Of a stretch of DNA of 25,512 nucleotides, positions 7,567 through 14,390 are shown piece after piece. The notes below the pieces were generated by a model. It was not told the origin of the DNA, searched no databases, and worked only from the letters and a program-made list of their open reading frames with translations. The stretch covers positions 1 to 25,512 of the forward strand of contig JAFGCA010000273.1 in NCBI GenBank assembly GCA_016932895.1, in the 5' to 3' direction. How positions within the stretch are numbered: position 1 is the first letter of the stretch; every line of letters begins with the position of its first letter. A program made the position numbers and the translations under genes. Source of the DNA: Sedimentisphaerales bacterium. GTDB lineage: Bacteria; Planctomycetota; Phycisphaerae; Sedimentisphaerales; SG8-4.

Positions 7567-8925
7567 ATGGGATTACCAACGGTAGCGATTGTGGGTCGGC
7601 CGAACGTGGGCAAGAGCAGCTTGCTCAACGCGCTGGCCGGAGAGATGATCAGTATCGTCGAGCCGACCGCCGGCGTAACGCGCGACCGCGTCAGCACGTT
7701 CATCGACCGCGACGACCGGTACTTCGAGCTGATCGACACCGGCGGCTACGGCATCGTCGATTCCGACGCCCTCAGCGGGCACATCGAGCAGCAGATCGTC
7801 CTGGCCATCGAGTCGGCGGACCTCGTGCTGTTCATGGTCGATATTCGCGACGGTGTGACCCCGCTGGACGACCGCATCGCCCAGTTGCTCCGCAAAAACG
7901 ATCTGGACGTCATCGGCGTGGCGAACAAAGCCGACAGTGCCAGGATGTTTCCGGCCGCCGGCGAGTTCACGCAGCTCGGGTTTGGCGAGTTCCTCTGCGT
8001 CTCGGCCCAGAACAATCTCAACCAGGCGGTCCTGCTGGACGAGATCTTCGAGCGCCTCGCCCATTTAGAGGGCGGCGGGGCCCCGCCGGAGCCGGTGATG
8101 AAGATCGCCATCGTCGGCAAGCGCAACGCGGGCAAGAGCACGCTGGTCAACGCCATCGCCGGGTCCGAGCGGGTCATCGTCAGCGAGATCCCGGGCACGA
8201 CGCGCGACGCCGTCGACGTGCGGATCGAGAAGGACGGCAAGACGCTGATCGTGATCGATACCGCCGGCGTCCGCAAGAAGGGCAAGATGGCCGACAGCAT
8301 CGAGTTTTACAGCAACGTCCGCGCGACCCGCTCGATCACCCGGGCCGACGTCGTCTGGTTCCTGATCGACGCGACGCTGCCGGTCTCGCAGGTCGATAAG
8401 AGGCTCGCCCGCCTGATCGCCGAGGAGAACAAGGCCTGCATCATCGTCGTCAACAAGTGGGACCTGGCCAAGGACGTCGCTGCCACGGGCGATTACGAGG
8501 AATACCTCACCGCCCTGCTGCCCGTGCTCAAGTACGCCCCCATCGCCTTCACCACCGCCACCGAGGGCAAGAACGTCCAGACCACGCTGGACCTCTCGGC
8601 CGAGCTGTTCAAGCAGGCCAGTACCCGCATCTCCACCGGCCGGCTCAACAAGGCCTTCGAGATCATCAAGACCGAGCGCACCGGGGCGCGCCGCCGGGGC
8701 ACAACCTGGCCGCGAATCTACTACGCCACCCAGATCGCCACCAACCCGGTCACGATCCTCATGTTCGTCAACAGCCCCAGGCTCTTCGACGAGAACTACC
8801 TCCGCTACGTCGCCGGCCGAATCCAGGCCATGCTCCCGGTCGCCGAGGTCCCCATCCGACTCTTCGTCCGTTCCCACCGAAGCGAAAAACGAAACCGCAA
8901 GAAAAACGTGAAGCGGGAAGAGTGA
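7567..8925 (+). CDS. der: Ribosome assembly GTPase Der (EngA)
   Basis: The double-GTPase Der/EngA, needed for 50S ribosomal subunit maturation. Two G domains in tandem: G1 GRPNVGKSS (10-18), G3 DTGG (57-60), G4 NKAD (120-123); then G1 GKRNAGKST (184-192), G3 DTAG (231-234), G4 NKWD (296-299). A KH-like C-terminal domain of about 100 residues follows and ends in a basic tail (RSHRSEKRNRKKNVKREE), fitting rRNA contact. The length of 452 is normal. The ATG at 7567 gives the N-terminus MGLPTVAIVG that begins the first G domain. The ribosome site is weak (AGG 4 nt upstream), consistent with translation coupled to the toxin-antitoxin operon 23 bp upstream. A strong hairpin follows at 8972. Confidence 0.97.
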   Translation: MGLPTVAIVGRPNVGKSSLLNALAGEMISIVEPTAGVTRDRVSTFIDRDDRYFELIDTGGYGIVDSDALSGHIEQQIVLAIESADLVLFMVDIRDGVTPLDDRIAQLLRKNDLDVIGVANKADSARMFPAAGEFTQLGFGEFLCVSAQNNLNQAVLLDEIFERLAHLEGGGAPPEPVMKIAIVGKRNAGKSTLVNAIAGSERVIVSEIPGTTRDAVDVRIEKDGKTLIVIDTAGVRKKGKMADSIEFYSNVRATRSITRADVVWFLIDATLPVSQVDKRLARLIAEENKACIIVVNKWDLAKDVAATGDYEEYLTALLPVLKYAPIAFTTATEGKNVQTTLDLSAELFKQASTRISTGRLNKAFEIIKTERTGARRRGTTWPRIYYATQIATNPVTILMFVNSPRLFDENYLRYVAGRIQAMLPVAEVPIRLFVRSHRSEKRNRKKNVKREE

Positions 8926-8971
8926 AACATATCTCGTGACGCGTGAGCCGTGCCTGCGCGTCCCGCCCAGC

Positions 8972-9009
8972 GTTAGGATGGGCAACTCGTTGCCCATGCT
9001 GATCCTAAC
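8972..9009. terminator. Strong stem-loop between convergent genes (terminator or dispersed hairpin)
   Basis: ATGGGCAA (8978-8985), loop CTCG, TTGCCCAT (8990-8997) form an 8-bp stem. An outer 6-bp stem GTTAGG (8972-8977) with CCTAAC (9004-9009) is separated by a 6-nt bulge. It lies between der and the leftward Cys-rich gene, overlapping that gene's stop codon at 9005. No U-tract is seen on either strand. The sequence type (TTAGGATGGGCAAC...) resembles hairpins scattered in planctomycete genomes, so it may be a repeat used as a terminator. Confidence 0.45.
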
Positions 9010-9421
9010 CGTCGTCTTGCCGATGCGACAGCTCTCGCCGCCGGGCCGCTTCCTCGTAGACCTTCCGAGCCTCCTCCGAGTCCGCGTTGGGTTCCAGGAA
9101 ATGACCCGCAGGCACTTTCTGCTTGTCAATGACCGTGAACCGCAGCACCCCGTCGCGCTTCGGATCGCGGGCCGAAAAATACGCCTCGGGATTGCACGCG
9201 TCCTCCATCCTCAGGTGGTGCTCGCAACTATAGTAGGCCTCGCCTATGCTGACGACACCCCCGCCGATCCGCCCGCCATTATAGACCCCCAGCCAACCAA
9301 GAGCGGAAGAGAAAAAACGCTTGCGACACCGATTACACTGATACACCCAAGAAACGAAACGCGAAAAGCCGTCCCAGAATGAAGTCGTCCGGCTGTGGGG
9401 CATCTCCTTTCCAGCGGGCAT
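9005..9421 (-). CDS. Cys-rich small protein (zinc-ribbon-like), unknown function
   Basis: A 138-residue protein I do not recognise. Cysteines C29 and C32 (YQCNRCRKRF) form a CxxC knuckle, and C66, H68, H69 and C76 (SCEHHLRMEDAC) could supply the other ligands of a zinc ribbon. The C-terminal third is charged and helical (SEEARKVYEEAARRRELSHRQDDG). The start at 9421 lies 2 nt after the stop of the upstream DUF5677-like gene and is preceded by AGGGG about 9 nt away, implying translational coupling. A second ATG at 9403 sits directly against an AGGAG and is less likely. Zinc-ribbon proteins often bind nucleic acid or serve as adaptors; the coupling suggests it works with the larger protein (inference). 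Confidence 0.6.
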   Translation of the reverse strand: MPAGKEMPHSRTTSFWDGFSRFVSWVYQCNRCRKRFFSSALGWLGVYNGGRIGGGVVSIGEAYYSCEHHLRMEDACNPEAYFSARDPKRDGVLRFTVIDKQKVPAGHFLEPNADSEEARKVYEEAARRRELSHRQDDG

Positions 9422-9423
9422 TG

Positions 9424-11019
9424 CTAATTCCCCTTGGACGCTGGCTCATCCCAGGGTAACGGCTCCATGGGTTCCTCAATTGGCGGATAGCCCAGTTTAT
9501 TCACGCTCATCTCCAAACAGTCTTGGAACATTCCCTGTGCGGCGCTGATGTAACCAAGAAACACAGGAGGTTCCAAGTAGCTTGGCAGCCGATGAAACCG
9601 GTGGAGAAACTCGGTACATTGACACAGATTAGAGGACTTCAGGCTCATCCACGATCCGTGAAGGTCGCTGCTCGTAGGCGTGTATACCAAGCTGTAGTAT
9701 TTCTCCATGCCAGTCATCTGGGCGAGTTTTCGCGCATTCTTTTTGGCCCAGTGACCAAGTTCTATGTCCATGAGTTCAGGTGCAAACCATCCCAGTTCAT
9801 TCCCTATTGCTTCCGCGTCCCGCCCGTCCAGCGATCTATCGCTTGGGTAAGAATCCTGCAGGTGAAGCATAAGGAGTTTCTCCTGGCCATCACCGTATTC
9901 CCTAAACCGTCGAAAATCATCATCTTGGCCGCACTTGACTAGATATCCGAAGGTGATGGCTGTATCTGCCAAGCATCTGAGTAATATCCCAGCTACATCT
10001 CTGGCCCACAGGTTCGGATCTTCCATCATAAGAATGTACAAGCGAGTAAGTCTGGCAAACAATCCAAACAGTATCTCGTCACGCTCGGGGCGGTAGAGGT
10101 CAAGCTTCACTTGCATAGAAAGTCTGTCGAGGTACATACGCGCGCGGTTGGCGTTCGCCTTTAGTACTTGTTGCAGGCGTTTTGCATCCTCTTCTGGAAC
10201 TGGCCGTGAGGCCTCAAGCGTGATGTTCACCGGTTTGCAGACAGCGAGATCAAGATTGTGACGCCAGAAGTACTTTGGCCAGTGGCGATGCTTGTACCGG
10301 CGCTCACGCATATACATGCCGCTCATAAGCGAACGCGCCATTGATTCGACCTTTGCCCTTTCTTCGTCAGTGCAATCCGCGGGGTACTTCTCGAGAAGCG
10401 GTATTAGATCAGCGACCCCGTCGCCAAATTGGACCTTACCATGCTGAAGAAGTCGCCCAAATGACAACGCCTGGACCGCAGACGCCCATTCGCCCCGACG
10501 GGGATAGAGTTGCTTGACCAAGTATCGTAGACGTGCTAGTTCTGTATCTGGGTCCACATGGCCGCCTTCTTCAACAAGGTCATCTCTGACGAGCCAATGC
10601 GCGGGGTTCTCGGGATAGAATGTGAGAATTCTCCCGATAGGGTGGTGAAAACACTCGACAAGCAAGCTCTCGTGGTCTTTCCAGAGTTGATCTCTGGCGT
10701 CTTCGTGTATTGCCCCAAAGTCACTTATTAGCCCCAACGCAACCGAGTCCTTTTCCGGCCACACCTCATCGATAGCATTCATGAACTTGTAGTAGAAAAG
10801 GTGTGCACGTTCCCTTCCAAAGCACTCTACGATAGCTGCTATCCAAAGGTGTTCGGGCAAGAGATCTCTGGCCCAGTCCCACATCCGAAACGGGAGCCTG
10901 TTCTTCAATGGCGATTGGAGAGTAGAGCCCTTTTTCTGATACTGCGAAAGCGCCGTGTATGTCCGGCGAGCCTTCTGGGGTTGCTTGCCCCGCCCGTGAT
11001 GCTTCCTTCCTCTTGCCAT
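9424..11019 (-). CDS. DUF5677-like protein in a lower-GC accessory unit
   Basis: A 531-residue, mainly alpha-helical, apparently cytoplasmic protein. The first 30 residues are very basic (MARGRKHHGRGKQPQKARRTYTALSQYQKKG). The C-terminal half has features I associate with DUF5677: a helix LLRCLADTAITFGYLVKC (346-363) with R348, and a later SSDLHGSW (450-457) with H454. No function is established for that family to my knowledge. The N-terminal about 300 residues I do not recognise. Base composition is visibly lower in GC than der or cstA, and the gene borders a repeat-rich region, suggesting horizontal gain. It is immediately followed by the Cys-rich gene. The start at 11019 has GGGGAG about 11 nt upstream. 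Defence or stress roles are possible but not shown by the sequence. Confidence 0.6.
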   Translation of the reverse strand: MARGRKHHGRGKQPQKARRTYTALSQYQKKGSTLQSPLKNRLPFRMWDWARDLLPEHLWIAAIVECFGRERAHLFYYKFMNAIDEVWPEKDSVALGLISDFGAIHEDARDQLWKDHESLLVECFHHPIGRILTFYPENPAHWLVRDDLVEEGGHVDPDTELARLRYLVKQLYPRRGEWASAVQALSFGRLLQHGKVQFGDGVADLIPLLEKYPADCTDEERAKVESMARSLMSGMYMRERRYKHRHWPKYFWRHNLDLAVCKPVNITLEASRPVPEEDAKRLQQVLKANANRARMYLDRLSMQVKLDLYRPERDEILFGLFARLTRLYILMMEDPNLWARDVAGILLRCLADTAITFGYLVKCGQDDDFRRFREYGDGQEKLLMLHLQDSYPSDRSLDGRDAEAIGNELGWFAPELMDIELGHWAKKNARKLAQMTGMEKYYSLVYTPTSSDLHGSWMSLKSSNLCQCTEFLHRFHRLPSYLEPPVFLGYISAAQGMFQDCLEMSVNKLGYPPIEEPMEPLPWDEPASKGN

Positions 11020-11497
11020 GGCCGATGCAACTCCCCTGGGAAATTTCGCGCAATAGGAGGGACACGAAAAGCGTCTGCCGCGTTCATTGGAACACTTCTC
11101 TCGACCTCCACAGTCGTTTCATTCACAGTTGTGTTGTCAATATAGGCGGGATTCACCGGAAATGCGAAGAGAGAAACAGCGGAAGGCGAAGGATTTCGGA
11201 TTTCGGGTTGCGGCAGGCAGTTGGTACGCGGGGCGGAAATTTGCGCGCCCGGTCGTGCCAAGGCACGCCGACCTGCCGCGACACGGGTCGGGGGATGGGG
11301 TTTAGCTTGGGCGGAGTTGATAGGAGAACTCGGTTGCGTTCATTTGCTGTTTGGCGTGCTCGATGGTCTGGTGTTCTCTGCGTCTCAGCGTCTCTGCGCG
11401 CCTGCACATTTGGCTCCGGCCGAAGTTCGGGCTGAATTCATCAGACAGTCGGTGGGGCAGGCCACCAGCCTACCTCGGGGAAGGGGCGATTTTTTCC
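11020..11497. other. Intergenic stretch with no convincing gene
   Basis: This is the upstream side of the DUF5677-like gene. A TTGACA on the minus strand at 11140-11135 has no good -10 box at 16-18 bp, so no promoter is called. Open frames here have poor codon use and no recognisable domains. Short repeated phrases occur (GATTTCG twice near 11190). At 11448-11478 there is a GTGGGGCAGGCCACC-type segment related to the GGGCATGGCC segments inside the repeat region that follows. Confidence 0.5.
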
Positions 11498-11525
11498 TTG
11501 ACGGTCCGGCCGGATCGGATATGAT
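11498..11525 (+). promoter_or_regulatory. Good sigma70-like promoter at the edge of the repeat region
   Basis: TTGACG (11498-11503), 16-bp spacer, TATGAT (11520-11525), a strong match in GC-rich DNA. Predicted start is near 11532. What it drives is unclear: an ATG at 11568 with adjacent AGGAG opens a 113-codon frame that runs straight into repeats and looks non-coding. A non-coding RNA or the remnant of a lost gene are alternatives. Confidence 0.45.
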
Positions 11526-11632
11526 ATTTGGAGAACAAAAGCGAGTTCGTTTGAGAGGAAGCAGGAGATGGCGATATGCTCCATGACAACCGCCAGACCG
11601 GACCCCGGGACGCCGTTGTTTTCGCCGGGGAT

Positions 11633-11865
11633 GCACCACGGAGACACCGAGGACACGGAGATGGATGTAAACGTAATCGGAGAAAGGAGTTGGGGATTAT
11701 GCTCTGCGTACTCTGCGGCTCGGTGGTGGATCTCCGGCGGTCTCGGGGCCGGTTGTGCGAAACGAACCCAATTGGGCGGCATAGAGAATCGGCGGGCATG
11801 CCCGGGCCTACGGGATGGCCGGCGAAGCACCGGGAGGCCGGAATGTCAAACAAAGCCAATTTGCC
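11633..11865 (+). repeat. Tandem repeat unit A (about 233 bp)
   Basis: Begins GCACCACGGAGACACCGAGG and ends GCCAATTTGCC. It carries CTCTGCG...TCGGTGGTGGATCTCC, one AAACGAACCCAATT motif, a GGCGGGCATGCCCGGGCCTAC segment and one AAACAAAGCCAATT motif, in the same order as unit B. Confidence 0.75.
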
Positions 11866-11878
11866 AACGGAAGGAAGG

Positions 11879-12097
11879 CACCACGGAGACACGGAGATCA
11901 CCGAGATGAATGTAAATGCAATTGAAAAAACGATTTAGATATTATGCTCTGTGCCCTCTGCGCCTCGGTGGTGGATCTCCGGCGGTCTCGGGGCCGGTTG
12001 TGCGAAACGAACCCAATTGGGCGCGACGGAGAATCGGCGGGCATGGCCGGCCCTACGGGATGGTCGGGGCCGGAATGTCAAACAAAGCCAATTTGCC
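11879..12097 (+). repeat. Tandem repeat unit B (about 219 bp)
   Basis: Direct repeat of unit A, 13 bp further on. It shares a nearly identical stretch from the TCGGTGGTGGATCTCC segment to GCCAATTTGCC. Differences include a shorter interval before the second 14-nt motif and divergence in the AT-rich part after CACGGAGAT. It looks like a local duplication. Confidence 0.75.
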
Positions 12098-12154
12098 GCG
12101 TTTTTGGGGCAGGAGTGGGGTGGAGACGAAAAACAAAGCCAATTCGGTGGGTCG

Positions 12155-12188
12155 AGATTGCCGCGTCGCTTCGCTCCTCGCAATGACA
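12155..12188. repeat. Fragment of a widely dispersed intergenic repeat
   Basis: The segment running AGATTGCCGCG, TCGCTTCGCTCCTCG, CAATGACA is one I recognise from intergenic DNA of many unrelated environmental bacterial genomes, where it often has an inverted partner. Here it is embedded between two copies of the 14-nt motif. Confidence 0.5.
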
Positions 12189-12369
12189 AGACCATGTGCG
12201 GCCGATTGCGCCAAACGAACCCAATTTACCGTCGGTGGGCATGGCCTGTCCTACCGGGCGCCGGGAGGCGGAAAATGTCAAACGAACCCAATTGGGCCCC
12301 GCCGGCGCGCCAAACGAAGCCAATTTCCGGCATTTTGGGCCAAAAACAAGGGCCGGGCGGGAGGCCGGC

Positions 12370-12412
12370 GATTGGGGATTGGAGATTTGGGACTGGGGAT
12401 TTGCGGCGGCGG
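12370..12412 (+). repeat. Degenerate short tandem repeat (GATTGGGGATTGGAGATTTGG type)
   Basis: Five or so imperfect copies of GATTGGG/GATTTGGG in a row. It belongs to the non-coding composite region; frames through it give low-complexity peptides. Confidence 0.55.
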
Positions 12413-12607
12413 GGGCACGGAATGCGAAACGAACCCAATTCGCCCGGAGCCTGTCGGCCCCGGGAAATGCGAAGATCGAAACTCGAAGCAAGCTCAAGAG
12501 CCAGACGATCCAAACGAACAAGAGGCGCAAAACAAAGCCAATCGGCCCGGTCGGCGCGCCAAACGAAGCCGCTTCAGCCCGGGCCTCGCCCGGCGGGGAA
12601 TTGGGCT

Positions 12608-12635
12608 TTGGCCGGGACGAGGCGTTTCGTATAAT
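12608..12635 (+). promoter_or_regulatory. Promoter of cstA
   Basis: TTGGCC (12608-12613), 16-bp spacer, exact TATAAT (12630-12635). A second TATAGT lies at 12654. The first gives a leader of about 50 nt to the ATG at 12693, with GAGGAG 8 nt before the start. Confidence 0.6.
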
Positions 12636-12692
12636 GGCGGGCGAAATCGGGTCTATAGTGGACCGTTGAGCAATGATTGAGGAGTCAGTCGT

Positions 12693-14351
12693 ATGAACTC
12701 TCTGCTCGTGGTGGGAATCGCGGTTTTTCTGCTGCTGATGGGATACGTGTTCTACAGTCGCAAAGTCAAGCAGTGGATCGGTCTCGATGAGGAGGCGGTG
12801 CCGCCCTCGGTGGCGATGAACGACGGCGTGGACTACGTGCCGGCCAAGCACTGGGCGATCCTCTTCGGGCACCATTTCGCCTCGATTGCCGGGGCGGCCC
12901 CGATCATCGGGCCGGTCATTGCCTGCCTGTATTGGGGATGGCTCCCCGCGATCATCTGGCTCGTTGTGGGCGGCGTCCTCTTCGGCGCCGTGCACGACTT
13001 CACGGCCCTGGTGCTGTCGTTGAAGAACAAGGGCAAGTCGATCACCACGGTGACCGAGTCGGTCATGGGAAAAGCGAGCAAGATTCTATTCAGCCTGTTT
13101 GCCTTCGCGACCTTGATCCTCGTAGTCGCCGTGTTCGCGGCGGTGGCGGGCAAGACGCTGGCGACCACGCCCCAGGTGGTGATTCCCACGTTCGGGCTGG
13201 TCGGGGTGGCGGTGATCGTGGGCGTGCTGATGTATCGCCTGCAGCTTTCCGTACTGCTGTGCTCGGTCATCGGGGTTCTGCTGCTGGTCGGTCTGATCGT
13301 CGGAGGCTACTTCCTACCCATCGAGTTGCCCGGCGAAGAGGCGGCGACCTGGTGGACCGTCATCCTGCTCCTCTACGCGATGGTCGCCTCGGTGACACCC
13401 GTGACGCTGTTGTTGCAGCCGCGCGATCATCTGGCCGGGGCCGTGCTGTACATGGGCATCTTCTTCGGCTTCCTCGGTCTGATTCTCACGCACCCGGGGA
13501 TGAAGGCTCCGGGCGTGGTGGCGTTCTCGGCCCCCGGCGGCTGGATGTGGCCCATGCTCATGGTCACCGTGGCCTGCGGCGCGATCTCGGGGTTCCACAG
13601 CCTGGTTGCCAGCGGCACCACGTCGAAGCAGCTTCCGCGCATGAAGGATGCGCGCGTGATCGGCTACGGGGGCATGATCGCCGAGAGCGTGCTGGGGGTC
13701 CTGGCGATCGCGGCGGTGACGGCGGGGCTGTACTGGAAGAGCGCTCCGGCCGGCGGCGAGGACCTGGTGTACCAGGATCTGTTCCGGGAGGGCGGCTGGA
13801 TCAAGGCGTTCGGCGTCGGCTACGGGCAGCTCACCAAAACCGTCTTCGGCGCGTTCGGCACGCTCGTCGGTATCACAATGCTCAAGACCTTCGTGATGAC
13901 CACGCTCGATTCGGCCACGCGCATCACGCGCTACATCTGCAACGAGCTGCTCGGAGAGGCCTTCGGCATCCCCGGGATGAAGAACAAGTACGTCGCGACG
14001 TTACTCGTGGGCGTGCTGGCCGGGACGCTGGCGCTGGGCAACTGGAAGGCGCTGTGGCCGTTGTTCGGGGCCGCCAACCAGCTCATCGCCAGTCTGGTTC
14101 TGATCGTCGCCAGCGTGTATCTGCTGACGAACAACCGGAAATTCGTCTTCACGGCCGTGCCCGCGGCGATCATGCTCGTGACCACGATTGCGGCTCTGGT
14201 GTATGAAACACACATGTTCGTCACGGCCGAGGAGCCCAACTTCATGCTGGCTGGCATCGCGGTGCTGCTGATCATTCTCGCCGTTTTTCTGGCGTACACG
14301 GCGGTGGTCACCGTCGTCAAGGCGAGAAGGACAGTGCCCGCCCCCGAGTGA
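12693..14351 (+). CDS. cstA: CstA-family carbon-starvation transporter
   Basis: A 552-residue inner-membrane protein with many hydrophobic segments. The family's hallmark segment DYVPAKHWAILFGHHFASIAGAAPIIGP occupies about 47-74. FGAVHDFTALVLSLKNKGKSI, GAISGFHSLVASGTTSKQL and TTLDSATRITRYICNELLGE are further CstA signatures. E. coli CstA and its homologue BtsT import peptides or pyruvate when carbon is short; this protein is the shorter form (E. coli CstA is about 700 residues), so substrate is uncertain. It has its own TATAAT promoter and a GAGGAG ribosome site. No regulator gene lies next to it; it converges on the c-di-AMP operon with a 39-bp gap. Its promoter lies immediately after the 14-nt motif array. 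Confidence 0.92.
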   Translation: MNSLLVVGIAVFLLLMGYVFYSRKVKQWIGLDEEAVPPSVAMNDGVDYVPAKHWAILFGHHFASIAGAAPIIGPVIACLYWGWLPAIIWLVVGGVLFGAVHDFTALVLSLKNKGKSITTVTESVMGKASKILFSLFAFATLILVVAVFAAVAGKTLATTPQVVIPTFGLVGVAVIVGVLMYRLQLSVLLCSVIGVLLLVGLIVGGYFLPIELPGEEAATWWTVILLLYAMVASVTPVTLLLQPRDHLAGAVLYMGIFFGFLGLILTHPGMKAPGVVAFSAPGGWMWPMLMVTVACGAISGFHSLVASGTTSKQLPRMKDARVIGYGGMIAESVLGVLAIAAVTAGLYWKSAPAGGEDLVYQDLFREGGWIKAFGVGYGQLTKTVFGAFGTLVGITMLKTFVMTTLDSATRITRYICNELLGEAFGIPGMKNKYVATLLVGVLAGTLALGNWKALWPLFGAANQLIASLVLIVASVYLLTNNRKFVFTAVPAAIMLVTTIAALVYETHMFVTAEEPNFMLAGIAVLLIILAVFLAYTAVVTVVKARRTVPAPE

Positions 14352-14390
14352 GGGCGCTTCGATCCGTTGTGCGACGCGGCAAGTCGGCCG

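Larger units (their letters stand above)
11760..12574 (+). repeat. Array of about eleven AAACRAASCCAATT motifs, all on one strand
   Basis: Copies start at 11760, 11848, 12005, 12080, 12131, 12213, 12280, 12312, 12427, 12530 (last base changed) and 12561 (degenerate). Four are AAACGAACCCAATT starting at 11760, 12005, 12213 and 12280, with a fifth at 12427. The others are AAACAAAGCCAATT or AAACGAAGCCAATT. Most are preceded by TGC/CGC or TGTC. Intervals vary from about 30 to 160 bp and the reading frame is not kept, so it is not a protein repeat. In three copies the end extends to the palindrome CCCAATTGGG. Confidence 0.8.

Noticed and set aside
11112..11140. Minus-strand TTGACA upstream of the DUF5677-like gene as a promoter
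   Set aside because: No acceptable -10 box occurs at 15-18 bp from it.
11568..11909. 113-codon frame with AGGAG beside the ATG and a promoter upstream
   Set aside because: The ribosome site touches the ATG and the frame consists mostly of dispersed-repeat sequence (HHGDTEDTE type); kept only as a promoter finding.
11760..12574. CRISPR array reading of the repeats
   Set aside because: The 14-nt motif is too short, spacing varies from about 30 to 160 bp, spacers are partly repeated themselves, and no cas gene is present.
11951..12634. Overlapping plus-strand frames (up to 254 codons) through the repeat region
   Set aside because: All three frames are open because the DNA is GC-rich and repetitive; peptides such as AKRTQF/NEPN/TNPI are frame-shifted readings of one 14-nt motif.
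12078..12995. 305-codon minus-strand frame across the repeat region and the start of cstA
   Set aside because: It runs antisense through the cstA start and the repeats; its peptide is repeat translation (NWVRF, LGSFGA) and low-complexity residues with no domain.
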